A program made the translations under genes and the position numbers. 64,000 nucleotides of DNA from Methylobacter sp. GTDB taxonomy: Bacteria > Pseudomonadota > Gammaproteobacteria > Methylococcales > Methylomonadaceae. Of the stretch, positions 42,078-51,941 are shown piece by piece. The stretch is taken from NCBI GenBank assembly GCA_030699385.1, contig JAUYMY010000083.1:1-64000 (forward strand). The letters are read 5' to 3'. Numbering within the stretch: position 1 is the first letter of the stretch; each line of letters begins with the position of its first letter. The notes under the pieces were generated by a model that worked only from the letters and a program-made list of their open reading frames with translations, had not been told where the DNA came from and did not search any database.

Positions 42078-43478
42078 ATGACTAACAATTACGCCATTAT
42101 CTTGGCCGGTGGCAGCGGCAGTCGTTTATGGCCGCTGTCGCGCACTTTGCGCCCCAAGCAATTACTCGCGCTCGATGGTGAGCAAACGCTGTTGCAGCAA
42201 ACCGCCTGCCGTTTGCTCAAGCATGTCGAGGCAAGCTGTCTGCTCACCGTCACCCATCAGGATCACAAGTTTGAAGTCAAAGGCCAATTGGCCGAAGTCG
42301 ATGCTAAGCTTCCGGCAACAGTATTGGCCGAACCTTGCGCGCGCAACACCTTACCCGCGATTGCCTGGGCGGTTTGGGAGATTTTTAAACAAGATCCCGA
42401 GGCCATGATCGGCGTTTTTCCATCCGATCATGCCATTAGCGATGAACACAGTTTTCTTGCCGCCTGGCAAGCGGCTGAATTGGCGGCAGCGGAAGGTTAT
42501 TTGGTGTTGCTGGGCATCACGCCGACAGAACCTGCGACCGGTTACGGCTATATCCAGCCGGGGAATGCGCTGGACATCACCTCCGCTAAGCCGGTTTTGC
42601 AAGTGTCCCGCTTTGTTGAAAAACCCGATTTGGCTAAGGCGCAACAATTCGTCGATAGCGGCTATTTGTGGAACAGCGGCATGTTCGTGTTCCGCGCCAG
42701 CGTTTTTATGCAGCTGCTGGCGCGTCATCAGCCGGACATTCATCAGGCGATGACATCGACGCAAAGCGACGGCGTGGCGGCTTTTTATGCGCAACTGCCG
42801 AACCTGTCCATTGATTACGGGCTGGCGGAGAAAGCCGAACAAGTGGCGGTCGTGCCTGTTGCCATGGGCTGGAGCGATTTGGGCAGTTGGGATTCGATTT
42901 ATCAACATCGCGACAAGGATGAGGCAGGCAATGTCAGTCAAGGCGATGTATTGATGCAGGATACCCAGGACAGTCTGCTGTGGAGTTCCAACGGCCTGCT
43001 GGCTACCTTGGGCGTGCGCAATATTGCGGTGATACAGACTGCTGACGCCACTTTGGTTTGCGACCGCAGCCGTACCGAAGACATTAAACAGCTGGTGGCT
43101 TTGGTGCAAAACAGCCACTCGCAGCTGACCGAGACGCATACCACGGTGCATCGTCCGTGGGGCATTTACCGGGTTTTGGAAGAGGGGCCGAATTTCAAAA
43201 TCAAGTGCATTGTGGTCAATCCCGGCGCCAAATTGTCGATGCAAATGCACAAACACCGTTCCGAACATTGGGTGGTGGTATCCGGCACTGCCAAAATCAC
43301 CAATGGCACCCAGGATATTGAGCTAGAGGCCAACCAATCAACTTACATTCCCAAAACCCATCGCCATCGTCTGGAAAACCCCGGCCAGTTGCCGTTGCAA
43401 ATCATTGAAGTGCAATGCGGCGACTATGTGGGGGAAGACGATATTGTGCGTTTCGATGACAGCTACGACCGGACTTAA
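42078..43478 (+). CDS. manC: Mannose-1-phosphate guanylyltransferase/mannose-6-phosphate isomerase
   Basis: Bifunctional enzyme of 466 aa making GDP-mannose, for polysaccharide and for GDP-sugar derivatives. The N-terminal nucleotidyltransferase has AIILAGGSGSRLWPLSRTL with the GGxGxRLxPLS motif, IGVFPSDHAI, and VSRFVEKPD. The C-terminal cupin isomerase (about 350-466) has HRPWGIYRVLEEGPNFKIK and MQMHKHRSEHWVVVSGTAK with the metal histidines, and YIPKTHRHRLENPG. gmd follows seven bases later, so the two form a GDP-sugar operon. Start ATG 42078. Confidence 0.96.
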   Translation: MTNNYAIILAGGSGSRLWPLSRTLRPKQLLALDGEQTLLQQTACRLLKHVEASCLLTVTHQDHKFEVKGQLAEVDAKLPATVLAEPCARNTLPAIAWAVWEIFKQDPEAMIGVFPSDHAISDEHSFLAAWQAAELAAAEGYLVLLGITPTEPATGYGYIQPGNALDITSAKPVLQVSRFVEKPDLAKAQQFVDSGYLWNSGMFVFRASVFMQLLARHQPDIHQAMTSTQSDGVAAFYAQLPNLSIDYGLAEKAEQVAVVPVAMGWSDLGSWDSIYQHRDKDEAGNVSQGDVLMQDTQDSLLWSSNGLLATLGVRNIAVIQTADATLVCDRSRTEDIKQLVALVQNSHSQLTETHTTVHRPWGIYRVLEEGPNFKIKCIVVNPGAKLSMQMHKHRSEHWVVVSGTAKITNGTQDIELEANQSTYIPKTHRHRLENPGQLPLQIIEVQCGDYVGEDDIVRFDDSYDRT

Positions 43479-43484
43479 ATAACA

Positions 43485-44570
43485 ATGAATAAAATCGCAT
43501 TAATCACCGGCATTACCGGACAAGACGGCGCCTATTTGGCCGAATTTCTGCTGCAAAAAGGCTACATTGTGCATGGCGTTAAACGGCGCTCGTCGTTGTT
43601 TAATACCGACCGTATCGATCATCTTTATCAGGAACCGCACAGCAAAAATGCGCGTTTCTTTTTGCATTTTGGCGACTTGACCGATGCGACCAATTTAATC
43701 CGCATCATTCAGCAAGTTCAGCCGGACGAGATTTATAACCTTGCCGCAATGAGCCATGTCGCGGTGAGTTTCGACACCCCTGAATACACCGCCAATGCCG
43801 ATGGCATCGGCACCTTGCGGCTGCTTGAAGCTATCCGTATCCTCGGCATGGAAAAAAAGACCCGTTTTTATCAGGCCTCCACTTCCGAACTTTACGGCCT
43901 GGTGCAGGAAACGCCGCAAAAAGAAACCACGCCGTTTTATCCGCGCTCGCCTTATGCCGTTGCCAAGCTGTACGCCTACTGGATCACGGTCAATTACCGC
44001 GAAGCTTACGGCATGTATGCGTGTAACGGCATCCTGTTTAATCACGAAAGCCCGATACGCGGCGAGACTTTTGTCACCCGCAAGATTACCCGGGCGTTAG
44101 CGCGCATTAAACTCGACCTGCAAGACTGCCTGTATCTTGGCAACCTAGACGCTCTGCGCGATTGGGGGCACGCTAAAGATTACGTTGAAATGCAATGGCT
44201 GATGCTGCAACAGGACGAGCCGGACGATTTTGTCATTGCCACCGGCGTGCAATACAGTGTGCGCCAGTTTGTCGAAATTGCCGCGCAAGAGCTGGGCATC
44301 AGCATCGCTTGGCAAGGCAGCGGGGTGGAGGAAAAAGGCTATGATGCGCAAGGCCGGTGCATCGTGCAGGTTGATGCGCGCTACTTTCGCCCGACCGAAG
44401 TCGAAACTTTATTGGGCGATCCAAGCAAAGCCAAACAAAAACTTGGCTGGACGCCGAAGATCACTTTTCATGAACTGGTCGCCGAAATGGTGCGCGAAGA
44501 CCTAAAATCCGCCGAACGCGACGAACTGGTCAAAAAACATGGCTATTCGGTGTTGAATTGTCATGAGTAA
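43485..44570 (+). CDS. gmd: GDP-mannose 4,6-dehydratase
   Basis: 361 aa, converts GDP-mannose to GDP-4-keto-6-deoxymannose, precursor of GDP-fucose, GDP-rhamnose or GDP-perosamine. Short-chain dehydrogenase fold: [19 protein letters not shown] for NADP binding, [10 protein letters not shown], and the catalytic Tyr-x3-Lys in [31 protein letters not shown] is family-specific. Its stop TAA is the first three bases of MITE copy 3. No downstream fucose or rhamnose synthase is present in the window, so the final sugar is unknown. Confidence 0.97.
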   Translation: MNKIALITGITGQDGAYLAEFLLQKGYIVHGVKRRSSLFNTDRIDHLYQEPHSKNARFFLHFGDLTDATNLIRIIQQVQPDEIYNLAAMSHVAVSFDTPEYTANADGIGTLRLLEAIRILGMEKKTRFYQASTSELYGLVQETPQKETTPFYPRSPYAVAKLYAYWITVNYREAYGMYACNGILFNHESPIRGETFVTRKITRALARIKLDLQDCLYLGNLDALRDWGHAKDYVEMQWLMLQQDEPDDFVIATGVQYSVRQFVEIAAQELGISIAWQGSGVEEKGYDAQGRCIVQVDARYFRPTEVETLLGDPSKAKQKLGWTPKITFHELVAEMVREDLKSAERDELVKKHGYSVLNCHE

Positions 44571-44717
44571 GGTGATTTTCGAGAAAGAATGTCTCGTCCA
44601 TGAGGATATTGGGCTGTAGAAAAACAAAGTCCACGAAAGTCACGAAATTTTCGTTTTTTTTTCGTGGCTTTCGTGGACAATTATTCAGGTCTGTCCTTTT
44701 CAGGAAATAGGCTAAAG
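44568..44717 (+). mobile_element. MITE-like repeat, copy 3
   Basis: Most complete copy: TAAGGTGATTTTCGAGAAAG at the left (44568-44587, including the gmd stop), inner arms GTCCACGAAAGTCACGAAA and TTTCGTGGCTTTCGTGGAC, then GTCCTTTTCAGGAAATAGGC and TAAAG at the right. It lies between convergent gmd and pilR; its strong palindrome could end transcription from both sides. Confidence 0.85.
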
Positions 44718-44723
44718 CAATCT

Positions 44724-46067
44724 TTAACTTTCCATGCCCAGTTTTTGTAAGCGGTAGCATAAAGCCCTTAACGATAAGCCGAGCGCTTGGGCGGCGGCGG
44801 TTTTGTCGCCGTAATTGGCTTCCAGCGCCACTCTGATGGCTAAGCGTTCAATCTTATCCAAATGATCTTCTAGCGACGCCGATTCCGGTTCAGCACCCGC
44901 CGATTTTGCGTCATCGTCACTCAAACCCGGCAAATTCAAATCATTGCGCTCGATGCGGATGCCTTCGTACAGCGCCAGCGCCCGCTCCAAAATATTTTCA
45001 AGCTCACGCACATTGCCGGGAAAATGATAGCGCTGTAAGGCCGCCAATGCCGCCGGCGTAACTGCCGGCAAATCCTGTTTGTTGGCGCCGGTCAGTTTGA
45101 GCAAAATGTGCTCGACCAGGGCGGGAATATCCTCGGGACGTTCGCGCAAAGCGGGTACATGCAGCTCGATGACATTAATCCGGTAATACAAATCCTGCCG
45201 AAAACTGCCGTCTTGAACCATGTCGCCAAGATTGCGGTGGGTGGCGCTGAGCAAACGGACATCGACAGCAATTTCCTGCTGCCCGCCGACCGGCCGTATT
45301 TTTTTTTCCTGGATGGCACGCAATAATTTAACTTGCAGAGGCAGCGGCAAATCGGCCACTTCATCGAGAAACAAAGTGCCGCCTTCCGCACTTTGGAAAA
45401 AGCCTTTTTTGTCGCAAACCGCGCCGGTGAAACTGCCTTTTTTATGGCCGAAAAACTCGCTTTCCATCAATTCATGAGGAATCGCGCCGCAGTTAATCGC
45501 GACAAAAGCATGGTCGTGACGCGAGCTGCGCTGATGGATTAAGCGGGCGACCAATTCTTTGCCGGAGCCGGATTCGCCGCTGATATAAACCGGCGCCTGG
45601 CTGCGTGCGAGTTTGTCTATTTTTGCCCGAATATCCTGCATCGCTGGCGAGTCGCCCAGCAGCGCGTAACGGCTGCGCCGGTCTTTTTGGGGCGTGGCAT
45701 CGGACAGTTTCAGCGCATTATTAATCAGCAATTTAAGCGCGGCTAAATCGACCGGCTTGGAGACAAAATCGAAAGCGCCTTTTTTCATCGCCAAAATAGC
45801 CGATTCCATGTTGCCATGCGCTGTGATCACGGCAACCGGTATCGGTGCGGGCAATGCCTGGATGAAGTCGACCAATTCCAAACCGTTGCCGTCGGGCAGT
45901 TTCATGTCGGTCAGGCAAAGGTCGAAGGTTTTTTGTTGTAATAAGGCTTTAGCACGACCCACATCTTCGGCGCCGCAGGTCTCGATAGCCATTCGGTTAA
46001 GAGTGATTTCCAGCAATTCCCGAATATCGGGTTCGTCGTCTACAATCAGGGCCAGTGGTTTTTTCAT
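44724..46067 (-). CDS. pilR: Sigma-54-dependent response regulator, PilR-like
   Basis: 447 aa NtrC-family activator. Receiver (about 1-120) with VDDEPDIRELLE and acceptor Asp in LCLTDMKLPDGNG; AAA+ domain with GESGSGKELVARLIH, the sigma-54 contact loop ESEFFGHKKGSFTGA, and FLDEVADLPL; C-terminal Fis-type HTH (YGDKTAAAQALGLSLRALCYRL). It overlaps the sensor gene upstream (ATGA). By partner and architecture it is PilR, which drives type IV pilin transcription with RpoN. pilA is not in the window, so the target is inferred. Confidence 0.9.
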   Translation of the reverse strand: MKKPLALIVDDEPDIRELLEITLNRMAIETCGAEDVGRAKALLQQKTFDLCLTDMKLPDGNGLELVDFIQALPAPIPVAVITAHGNMESAILAMKKGAFDFVSKPVDLAALKLLINNALKLSDATPQKDRRSRYALLGDSPAMQDIRAKIDKLARSQAPVYISGESGSGKELVARLIHQRSSRHDHAFVAINCGAIPHELMESEFFGHKKGSFTGAVCDKKGFFQSAEGGTLFLDEVADLPLPLQVKLLRAIQEKKIRPVGGQQEIAVDVRLLSATHRNLGDMVQDGSFRQDLYYRINVIELHVPALRERPEDIPALVEHILLKLTGANKQDLPAVTPAALAALQRYHFPGNVRELENILERALALYEGIRIERNDLNLPGLSDDDAKSAGAEPESASLEDHLDKIERLAIRVALEANYGDKTAAAQALGLSLRALCYRLQKLGMES

Positions 46068-47692
46068 AATTCAATCAGGTGAGGTTCAGCATTCAACAAG
46101 CACAGCCGAAAACAGCTGCGCTTGTCGTCGGTTAAATAATAGCTCAATTTCGCCTGGTTTAATTCGGCCAGTTCTTTTGAAATATAAAGCCCTAAACCCG
46201 TGCCGCTGGACGAGGTGGTAAAAAACGGTTCAAACAAATGGCTCAAATGTTCGTGGCTGATGCCGGAACCGTTGTCAATCACTTCTATGCAAGCCCCTTG
46301 CGGGTTGGCAAACGCGCGTAAAATGATGGCACCCAGTTCCGGTTTGCCGTATTTCAGCGCATTGCGGCACAGATTATCCATAATCTGCCGCAAATGCCCC
46401 GGATCTATCAGCACATACAAGGCTTCATCGGCATACAGCAGCTTGAAGGCTGCGTTATTAATCGCGTGTTCAGCGCTGAAATTTTTCAGGTAAGCGTCCA
46501 GCCAGGGCTTTAAATAGATTTTTTCCCGGCGCGAATCGGTGCGCCGGGAAAGCTGCAAAATATCTTCGATAATATGATTAACGCGCACCGAGTGGGTTTG
46601 GATGATTTGGGTCAAGCGCCGGTCTTGGGCGGACAGTTGTGTATTTTCCGACAGCAATTGGCCGGCGTGACTGATAGCGCCTAAAGGATTACGGATTTCG
46701 TGGGCGATGCTGGCAGTTAGCCGCCCTAGTGATGCCAGTTTGCTTTGCTGTACCTGCTGGTTGTATAGCGCAATATCTTCAAGAATGATCATGTAAAAAA
46801 GTTCTTGGCCGGCAGGCAAAGGCATAAAGCGGCTGTGAATTTCGGACTGATTGGGCAATTGCAGCAAGGCAAGGTTGTATTCGGGGTCAGTGAGCCAGGT
46901 CTGAAAAGCTGTCGCTAAATGCGTCGAAATGTCGTTAAGTTGTGTGGGCAGTGCCGACAAATTGACCAGCCGTAAGGCGGCCTCATTAGCCATCTGGATA
47001 GCCTGTTGTTTATTGGTGATGATGATGCCCGATTGCAGATGCTGGATAATATATTTATTCAGGTCCTCAAGCTTGATGATGGTTTGCTGCTGTTGGTCGG
47101 CCAGCTGAAATATTTGCTCGCTACGCTTTGCCAAAATATATGACAACAGGGCAATGGTAAAAAAGGCCGCACCCAGCATCCCGGCATTGGCATAAGAGGT
47201 CGAATCAAAACTATGCGTGTAATCGGCAACGACTTGTTCGCCCAATACCGCCAAACTGGCCAGTGCGGCAAACAGCATCGCGCAACGGCCACCGATTAAT
47301 AAACCGCCGGCAGCGATAGACACCGCAATCAATGTGCCCATGCCGCTGTTAATCCCGCCGGACGCGTGCATGATCAGCGTGAGTATCAGGATGTCGCTAA
47401 AAATAAGCAGCTGTGCTTGCACGGTGTAGCCGGTCAATCGCCATACGATGCAAATGCCGGAGACGAACGAAATGATCAGATAGCTCAGGCTGCTGTAGGT
47501 GAATAAACGGCCGTCGTAAGCGCCAAGCAATGAAGAATCGGTATCGCTGTAAAACAACGCGACAAACAGAGCGGCCAAGATAAGGCGATAGCCGAGAAAA
47601 ACTTTCAGCAACAGCCAGGCTTGTTTGGCGGGAATGCCGTAGCCTTTGGAGAATGGACAGGGAAAGATAGTCTCGTTGGTATTTGGCGGCAT
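46064..47692 (-). CDS. pilS: Sensor histidine kinase, PilS-like
   Basis: 542 aa membrane kinase. About six hydrophobic helices occupy residues 25-190, followed by a PAS-like segment (ILSGIIITNKQQAIQMANEAA-type, from about 215) and a kinase core: H-box LTASIAHEIRNPLGAISHAG, N-box DNLCRNALKYG, and SGTGLGLYISKELAEL. Six-helix N terminus plus PAS and coupling to an NtrC-type partner match PilS. It is divergent from sucC. In Pseudomonas PilS senses pilin in the membrane; the same is assumed here. Confidence 0.88.
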   Translation of the reverse strand: MPPNTNETIFPCPFSKGYGIPAKQAWLLLKVFLGYRLILAALFVALFYSDTDSSLLGAYDGRLFTYSSLSYLIISFVSGICIVWRLTGYTVQAQLLIFSDILILTLIMHASGGINSGMGTLIAVSIAAGGLLIGGRCAMLFAALASLAVLGEQVVADYTHSFDSTSYANAGMLGAAFFTIALLSYILAKRSEQIFQLADQQQQTIIKLEDLNKYIIQHLQSGIIITNKQQAIQMANEAALRLVNLSALPTQLNDISTHLATAFQTWLTDPEYNLALLQLPNQSEIHSRFMPLPAGQELFYMIILEDIALYNQQVQQSKLASLGRLTASIAHEIRNPLGAISHAGQLLSENTQLSAQDRRLTQIIQTHSVRVNHIIEDILQLSRRTDSRREKIYLKPWLDAYLKNFSAEHAINNAAFKLLYADEALYVLIDPGHLRQIMDNLCRNALKYGKPELGAIILRAFANPQGACIEVIDNGSGISHEHLSHLFEPFFTTSSSGTGLGLYISKELAELNQAKLSYYLTDDKRSCFRLCLLNAEPHLIEL

Positions 47693-47823
47693 GTTGGTTT
47701 TTTAAAATGGCGTTTTAGTGGGACTTGGTTAAAATGCTTAAAAAAGCCATTAATCGTAGCATTTAGTTGTCAGTTGCGTGAAAAATACCCGCCGGATTTA
47801 CCGGCTAATCCAAGGAGTCATCA

Positions 47824-48993
47824 ATGAATATTCATGAGTACCAGGCCAAACAGTTGTTTTTGCATTACGCGATACCGGTGCCTGACGGCAAGTGGGCCGA
47901 CACGCCCGAAAGTGCTGCGCAAGTCGCCCAAGAACTGGGCGGTGAGGGTTGGGTGGTTAAAGCCCAAGTCCATGCCGGCGGCCGGGGTAAAGTCGGCGGC
48001 GTCAAATTGGCTAAATCGCCGGTTGAAGTGGCTGAATTAAGCCGGAAAATGCTCGGTAAACGCTTGGTCACCAAACAGACCGGCGCGGAAGGTTTGCCGG
48101 TCAACTCATTGCTGATAGAAAAAACCTACCCGATTAAACGCGAGCTCTATTTAAGTTTGCTGGTTGATCGCGGCACCGAGCGCATTATTTTTGTTGCATC
48201 GGCCGCAGGCGGTATGGATATAGAAACCGTCGCTCACGAAACGCCTGAACAGATTATCTCGGTTCCGGTGCATCCGGCCGCCGGTTTGCAAGGCTATCAA
48301 TGCCGCAAAGTCGCTTACGCCCTGGGGCTTAAAGGCGCGCAGATCAAAGCCCTGGGCAAAATCATGCAGGGCTTGTATGACTTGTTTTTAGCCAAAGACG
48401 CCAGCCAGATTGAAATCAATCCGCTGATAGAAACCGACAGCGGCGAGCTGATGGCGCTGGATGCCAAGATCAATTTCGACGACAACGCGGTTGCCGCACA
48501 TCCCGAAATATTGGCGATGAAAGACCCCGAGCAGGAAGATGAAAAAGAAAACAAAGCCGAACAATTCGGGCTGAATTACATCACGCTGGAAGGCAATATC
48601 GGCTGCATGGTCAACGGCGCAGGCTTGGCGATGGCGACGATGGATTTGGTCAAATTGAAAGGCGGCTTACCGGCCAATTTTCTCGATGTCGGCGGCGGCA
48701 CCAGCGTTGACAAGGTTTGCGAGGCGTTCAAACTGATTTTATCGGATCACAGCGTCAAGGCGGTATTGGTCAATATTTTTGGCGGCATCGTGCAATGCGA
48801 CATTATCGCGTCGGGCATTTTGGCTGCTGTCGAGCAGGTTCACGTTACCCTACCTGTCGTGGTGCGCCTCGAAGGCACGAATGCCGAACAAGGCCGCGCC
48901 TTGCTCAGCAACACCGGATTGAACCTTTATGCAGCGGACGATTTAGCACACGCAGCAGAACAAGTAGTCGCACTCGCAAAGGAGGCCGCATGA
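47824..48993 (+). CDS. sucC: Succinyl-CoA ligase beta subunit
   Basis: 389 aa ADP-forming succinyl-CoA synthetase beta subunit of the TCA cycle. ATP-grasp N terminus [39 protein letters not shown] for nucleotide binding, [20 protein letters not shown] for metal, and [18 protein letters not shown] with LDVGGGTS near the subunit interface. AAGGAG precedes ATG 47824. It overlaps sucD by four bases. Methylotrophs also have related malate-CoA ligases (mtkA/B), but this pair is closer to E. coli SucCD, and the companion lacks the extra insertion of MtkB. Confidence 0.93.
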   Translation: MNIHEYQAKQLFLHYAIPVPDGKWADTPESAAQVAQELGGEGWVVKAQVHAGGRGKVGGVKLAKSPVEVAELSRKMLGKRLVTKQTGAEGLPVNSLLIEKTYPIKRELYLSLLVDRGTERIIFVASAAGGMDIETVAHETPEQIISVPVHPAAGLQGYQCRKVAYALGLKGAQIKALGKIMQGLYDLFLAKDASQIEINPLIETDSGELMALDAKINFDDNAVAAHPEILAMKDPEQEDEKENKAEQFGLNYITLEGNIGCMVNGAGLAMATMDLVKLKGGLPANFLDVGGGTSVDKVCEAFKLILSDHSVKAVLVNIFGGIVQCDIIASGILAAVEQVHVTLPVVVRLEGTNAEQGRALLSNTGLNLYAADDLAHAAEQVVALAKEAA

Positions 48994-49856
48994 GCATTTT
49001 AATCGACAAAGATACCAAAGTAATTTGCCAGGGTTTTACAGGCAAACAAGGCACGTTTCATTCACAGCAAGCGCTGGATTACGGCACTAAATTGGTCGGC
49101 GGCGTCACCCCGGAACGCGGCGGCGAAACCCATTTGGGTTTGCCCGTATTCAACACAGTACAGGATGCCGTCAACGATACCGGCGCCACCGCCAGCGTCA
49201 TTTACGTGCCGCCTTTTTATGCGGCTGATGCGATTTTGGAAGCCGTCGATGCCGGCATACAATTGATTGTCTGTATCACCGAAGGCATACCGATATTACA
49301 AATGCTGCGCGTCAAAGCGGCGATGACGGGAACCGGTGCGTTGTTAATCGGCCCGAACTGCCCCGGTGTGATCACTCCCGGCGCCTGCAAAATCGGCATT
49401 ATGCCCGGCCATATCCACCTGCCCGGCTCAATCGGCATCGTCTCGCGTTCCGGCACTTTAACTTATGAATCCGTGCATCAAACCACCGCACAAGGCTTGG
49501 GGCAAAGTACCTGCGTCGGCATCGGCGGCGACCCGATTCACGGTATGAATTTCATCGATGTGTTGAGCCGTTTCCAGGCCGATGAGCAAACCAAAGGCAT
49601 CGTGATGGTCGGCGAAATCGGCGGCGGCGAGGAAGAGGATGCGGCGGAATACATCAAAGCCCATGTCACCAAACCGGTGGTTGCTTATATCGCAGGGCAA
49701 ACCGCGCCTCCCGGAAAGCGCATGGGCCATGCCGGTGCGATTGTGACCGGCGGCAAAGGCACGGCGGAAGGTAAAGTCGCCGCGCTTAAAGCGGCGGGGA
49801 TTGAGGTGGTCAGTTCGCCGACTGATATTGGCGTGGCGATGAAGGGATGTTTGTAA
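48990..49856 (+). CDS. sucD: Succinyl-CoA ligase alpha subunit
   Basis: 288 aa alpha subunit, the partner of SucC, carrying the phosphorylated histidine. N terminus [20 protein letters not shown] is nearly the E. coli sequence; [18 protein letters not shown] and [16 protein letters not shown] form the CoA-binding part. [18 protein letters not shown] and [10 protein letters not shown]-type [20 protein letters not shown] bear the active-site His. Start ATG 48990 overlaps sucC. A hairpin lies just after the stop. Confidence 0.96.
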   Translation: MSILIDKDTKVICQGFTGKQGTFHSQQALDYGTKLVGGVTPERGGETHLGLPVFNTVQDAVNDTGATASVIYVPPFYAADAILEAVDAGIQLIVCITEGIPILQMLRVKAAMTGTGALLIGPNCPGVITPGACKIGIMPGHIHLPGSIGIVSRSGTLTYESVHQTTAQGLGQSTCVGIGGDPIHGMNFIDVLSRFQADEQTKGIVMVGEIGGGEEEDAAEYIKAHVTKPVVAYIAGQTAPPGKRMGHAGAIVTGGKGTAEGKVAALKAAGIEVVSSPTDIGVAMKGCL

Positions 49857-49866
49857 AGTTGACTGT

Positions 49867-49890
49867 AGAGACGCGATTTATCGCGTCTCT
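49867..49890 (+). terminator. Hairpin after sucD
   Basis: AGAGACGCGA (49867-49876), loop TTTA, TCGCGTCTCT (49881-49890): perfect 10-bp stem eleven bases after the sucD stop. No long T run follows, so it could be a terminator or an intergenic repeat. Confidence 0.5.
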
Positions 49891-49908
49891 CAATTCAGTA
49901 TAAAAATA

Positions 49909-51195
49909 ATGGAAAACACTAAAATAATTTCGAAGATCACTACTAAAAACTACCGAAATCTGGTTAATGAAGACGGTATTGCTTTAAATAATCTCAATAT
50001 TTTGATTGGTTCAAATGGTTCTGGTAAAAGCAATTTGGTAGGTATACTGGAGTTCTTAAAAAATTGCTTAACGCCTACATCTGATTTAGATAGCCGGGGA
50101 ATTACTGCTTTTCAAAACGCATTGTCCAAACTTGGATACAATATTTTAGATGCCTATATTGATAAACCGGCAACCGTCGACTTGATATTTAAGTTTCCTT
50201 ATTTACATTCATCCAGTGGTATGGAATTTAACTTGTCACTTTTTATAGATAAATCTACTGTATTTATTAATGATGAGACTTTAATTAATCTTAACCATGA
50301 TACTAAATCAGAGTTATTATTTTATTACCGAAGCCATCTTAATACTCTTGGTAGAGCTTCTGTTTTTATTAAATCAGAGAAATCTGAAAGATATTCTTTA
50401 ACAGAACTGGAAGAAATACCAACGAATGAATTGTCATTAATTGCTATTCCAAAAATATTAATAGAGAAGGGAATTCTTTCACCCGAACAAATTCCTTTAT
50501 ATAAAGCCAGCCGTGATTTAGAGGATACAGTCAAAAAATGGCAGTTTTACAATGCCAATGAAATGGATTTGGCAAAAATTCGTGGCGAAAGGCCCAAAGT
50601 GGGATCAAGTGACGTAATACTTGCCAAATCAGGCGAAAACTTGCCTGCCGTTTTAGACAACATAAGCAATCACATAAAATACGGTCTTGATTTTGATGAG
50701 CGCATTAATAATGCAATGAAGGATATATTGCCTATGACCAAGCGCATCAAAACTTCCAGAGAAGGTATGTCGCTGACAGTACGATGGTATTTTGACGGCA
50801 TGGAAGAACCTTTCTATTTAAACGACATGTCGGACGGAACTGTGCGCATGTTGTGCTGGGCAACTATTTTATACTCGCCCATACTGCCTACGTTATTAGT
50901 CATTGATGAACCTGAATTAAGCCTGCATATCGCCTGGATGGGGATTTTAGCGAACTGGATAAAACACGCCTCGCAAAAAACACAGATTATTATTTCAACG
51001 CATAGCCCCGACTTATTGGATTACTTTACCGATTGTGCTGGCGATGTGATTTGTTTTGAAAAAACTCAACCTAAAGGGCATTTTAAAGCGCAAAAACTGC
51101 CTGAAGCTATCATAAAAGACAAAATAGCAGAGGGTTGGCAACTGGGCGACTTATATCGAACCGGCGATGATGTTATCGGGGGATGGCCTTGGTAA
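49909..51195 (+). CDS. AAA/ABC-type ATPase, first gene of a candidate defence pair
   Basis: 428-aa ATPase of the SMC/RecF-like (AAA_21) type. Walker A is G34-S-N-G-S-G-K40-S (LNILIGSNGSGKSNLVGILE), the ABC-like signature LNDMSDGTVRML, Walker B D333-E334 in LLVIDEPELSLHIAWM, and the H-loop H365 in IIISTHSPDLLDYF. There is no nuclease domain of its own. The gene is visibly AT-rich against its sucCD and nadE neighbours, suggesting import. It overlaps the DUF4276 gene by 13 bases. ATPases of this kind work with nucleases in phage-defence pairs; function here is inferred. Confidence 0.85.
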   Translation: MENTKIISKITTKNYRNLVNEDGIALNNLNILIGSNGSGKSNLVGILEFLKNCLTPTSDLDSRGITAFQNALSKLGYNILDAYIDKPATVDLIFKFPYLHSSSGMEFNLSLFIDKSTVFINDETLINLNHDTKSELLFYYRSHLNTLGRASVFIKSEKSERYSLTELEEIPTNELSLIAIPKILIEKGILSPEQIPLYKASRDLEDTVKKWQFYNANEMDLAKIRGERPKVGSSDVILAKSGENLPAVLDNISNHIKYGLDFDERINNAMKDILPMTKRIKTSREGMSLTVRWYFDGMEEPFYLNDMSDGTVRMLCWATILYSPILPTLLVIDEPELSLHIAWMGILANWIKHASQKTQIIISTHSPDLLDYFTDCAGDVICFEKTQPKGHFKAQKLPEAIIKDKIAEGWQLGDLYRTGDDVIGGWPW

Positions 51196-51941
51196 TTTGG
51201 CTGTTTGCCGGGGGCGGGGAATCTGAATTGGGCGAACGGGAAGGTGATATAAAAGGCATAGTTTGCTTTTTTGAAAAACATTTCCCTGATTTTACGTTTC
51301 ACAGAATTACACCCGCAAGAAATAAACGCCCCCCTGCTAAAGTTTTACTTAATTCTGCCAATGATGCATTGGGTAAAACAGGAAAAGCTTTTGCCAAGCA
51401 AATTAAAGCCAAACTGGACGAGAAGATTAAATATCAGAGTCCGCCCGATGCGATATTAATCTTGGATGATCTGGATTGTAGTTGTGATGTTGAACGTAAA
51501 TCGCTATTTGAGAACACCGTTAATCAAGCCGGAAACGGGGCATTCAAAGAAATTCGGCGGATTATCGGCTTTGCCGCACCTGAGCTGGAAGCGTGGGCGA
51601 TTGCTGATTGGGAGAATACCATCGCCAAACATATCGATTTTAGAGAAAACAATAAAGCCATGCAGCATTGGCTGAGCTGTAACGGCGTATCTTTTGCAAC
51701 GCCGGAAACATTCAGCTTTTATAATAAAAGTAAAAAATCCTGCCACGATAAACTTTCTGATCTATTAATCGAATCCTCTCGACAAAAAAATCAAACGGTT
51801 TATTCGAAAGCACAGCATACGCCTCAATTATTGCTTGCTCCTGATTTGAATCCTGATGTTGTGGCTAAAAAATGTCCAATTTTCAGAGATTTTTTCACTC
51901 AATTACAAAAATTAAGCCCAAACTCGCAATACCTCCAATGA
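51183..51941 (+). CDS. DUF4276-like protein with TOPRIM-type acidic residues, partner of the ATPase
   Basis: 252 aa. WLFAGGGESELGEREGD at the start places E13/E15 after a glycine turn, and LILDDLDCSCD puts D96-x-D98 at a strand end: the E...DxD spacing of TOPRIM nucleases. FAAPELEAWAIAD further on is typical of DUF4276. It overlaps the ATPase gene and its last four bases overlap the start of truncated nadE. An ATPase next to a TOPRIM-like protein resembles split OLD/PARIS-like systems, but no direct homology can be claimed from sequence alone. Confidence 0.75.
   Translation: MALVIWLFAGGGESELGEREGDIKGIVCFFEKHFPDFTFHRITPARNKRPPAKVLLNSANDALGKTGKAFAKQIKAKLDEKIKYQSPPDAILILDDLDCSCDVERKSLFENTVNQAGNGAFKEIRRIIGFAAPELEAWAIADWENTIAKHIDFRENNKAMQHWLSCNGVSFATPETFSFYNKSKKSCHDKLSDLLIESSRQKNQTVYSKAQHTPQLLLAPDLNPDVVAKKCPIFRDFFTQLQKLSPNSQYLQ

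Noticed and set aside
47824-49856. mtkA/mtkB (malate-CoA ligase) instead of sucC/sucD
   Set aside because: The alpha-subunit start and central region follow E. coli SucD closely and lack the extra segment I associate with MtkB; no serine-cycle genes are nearby.
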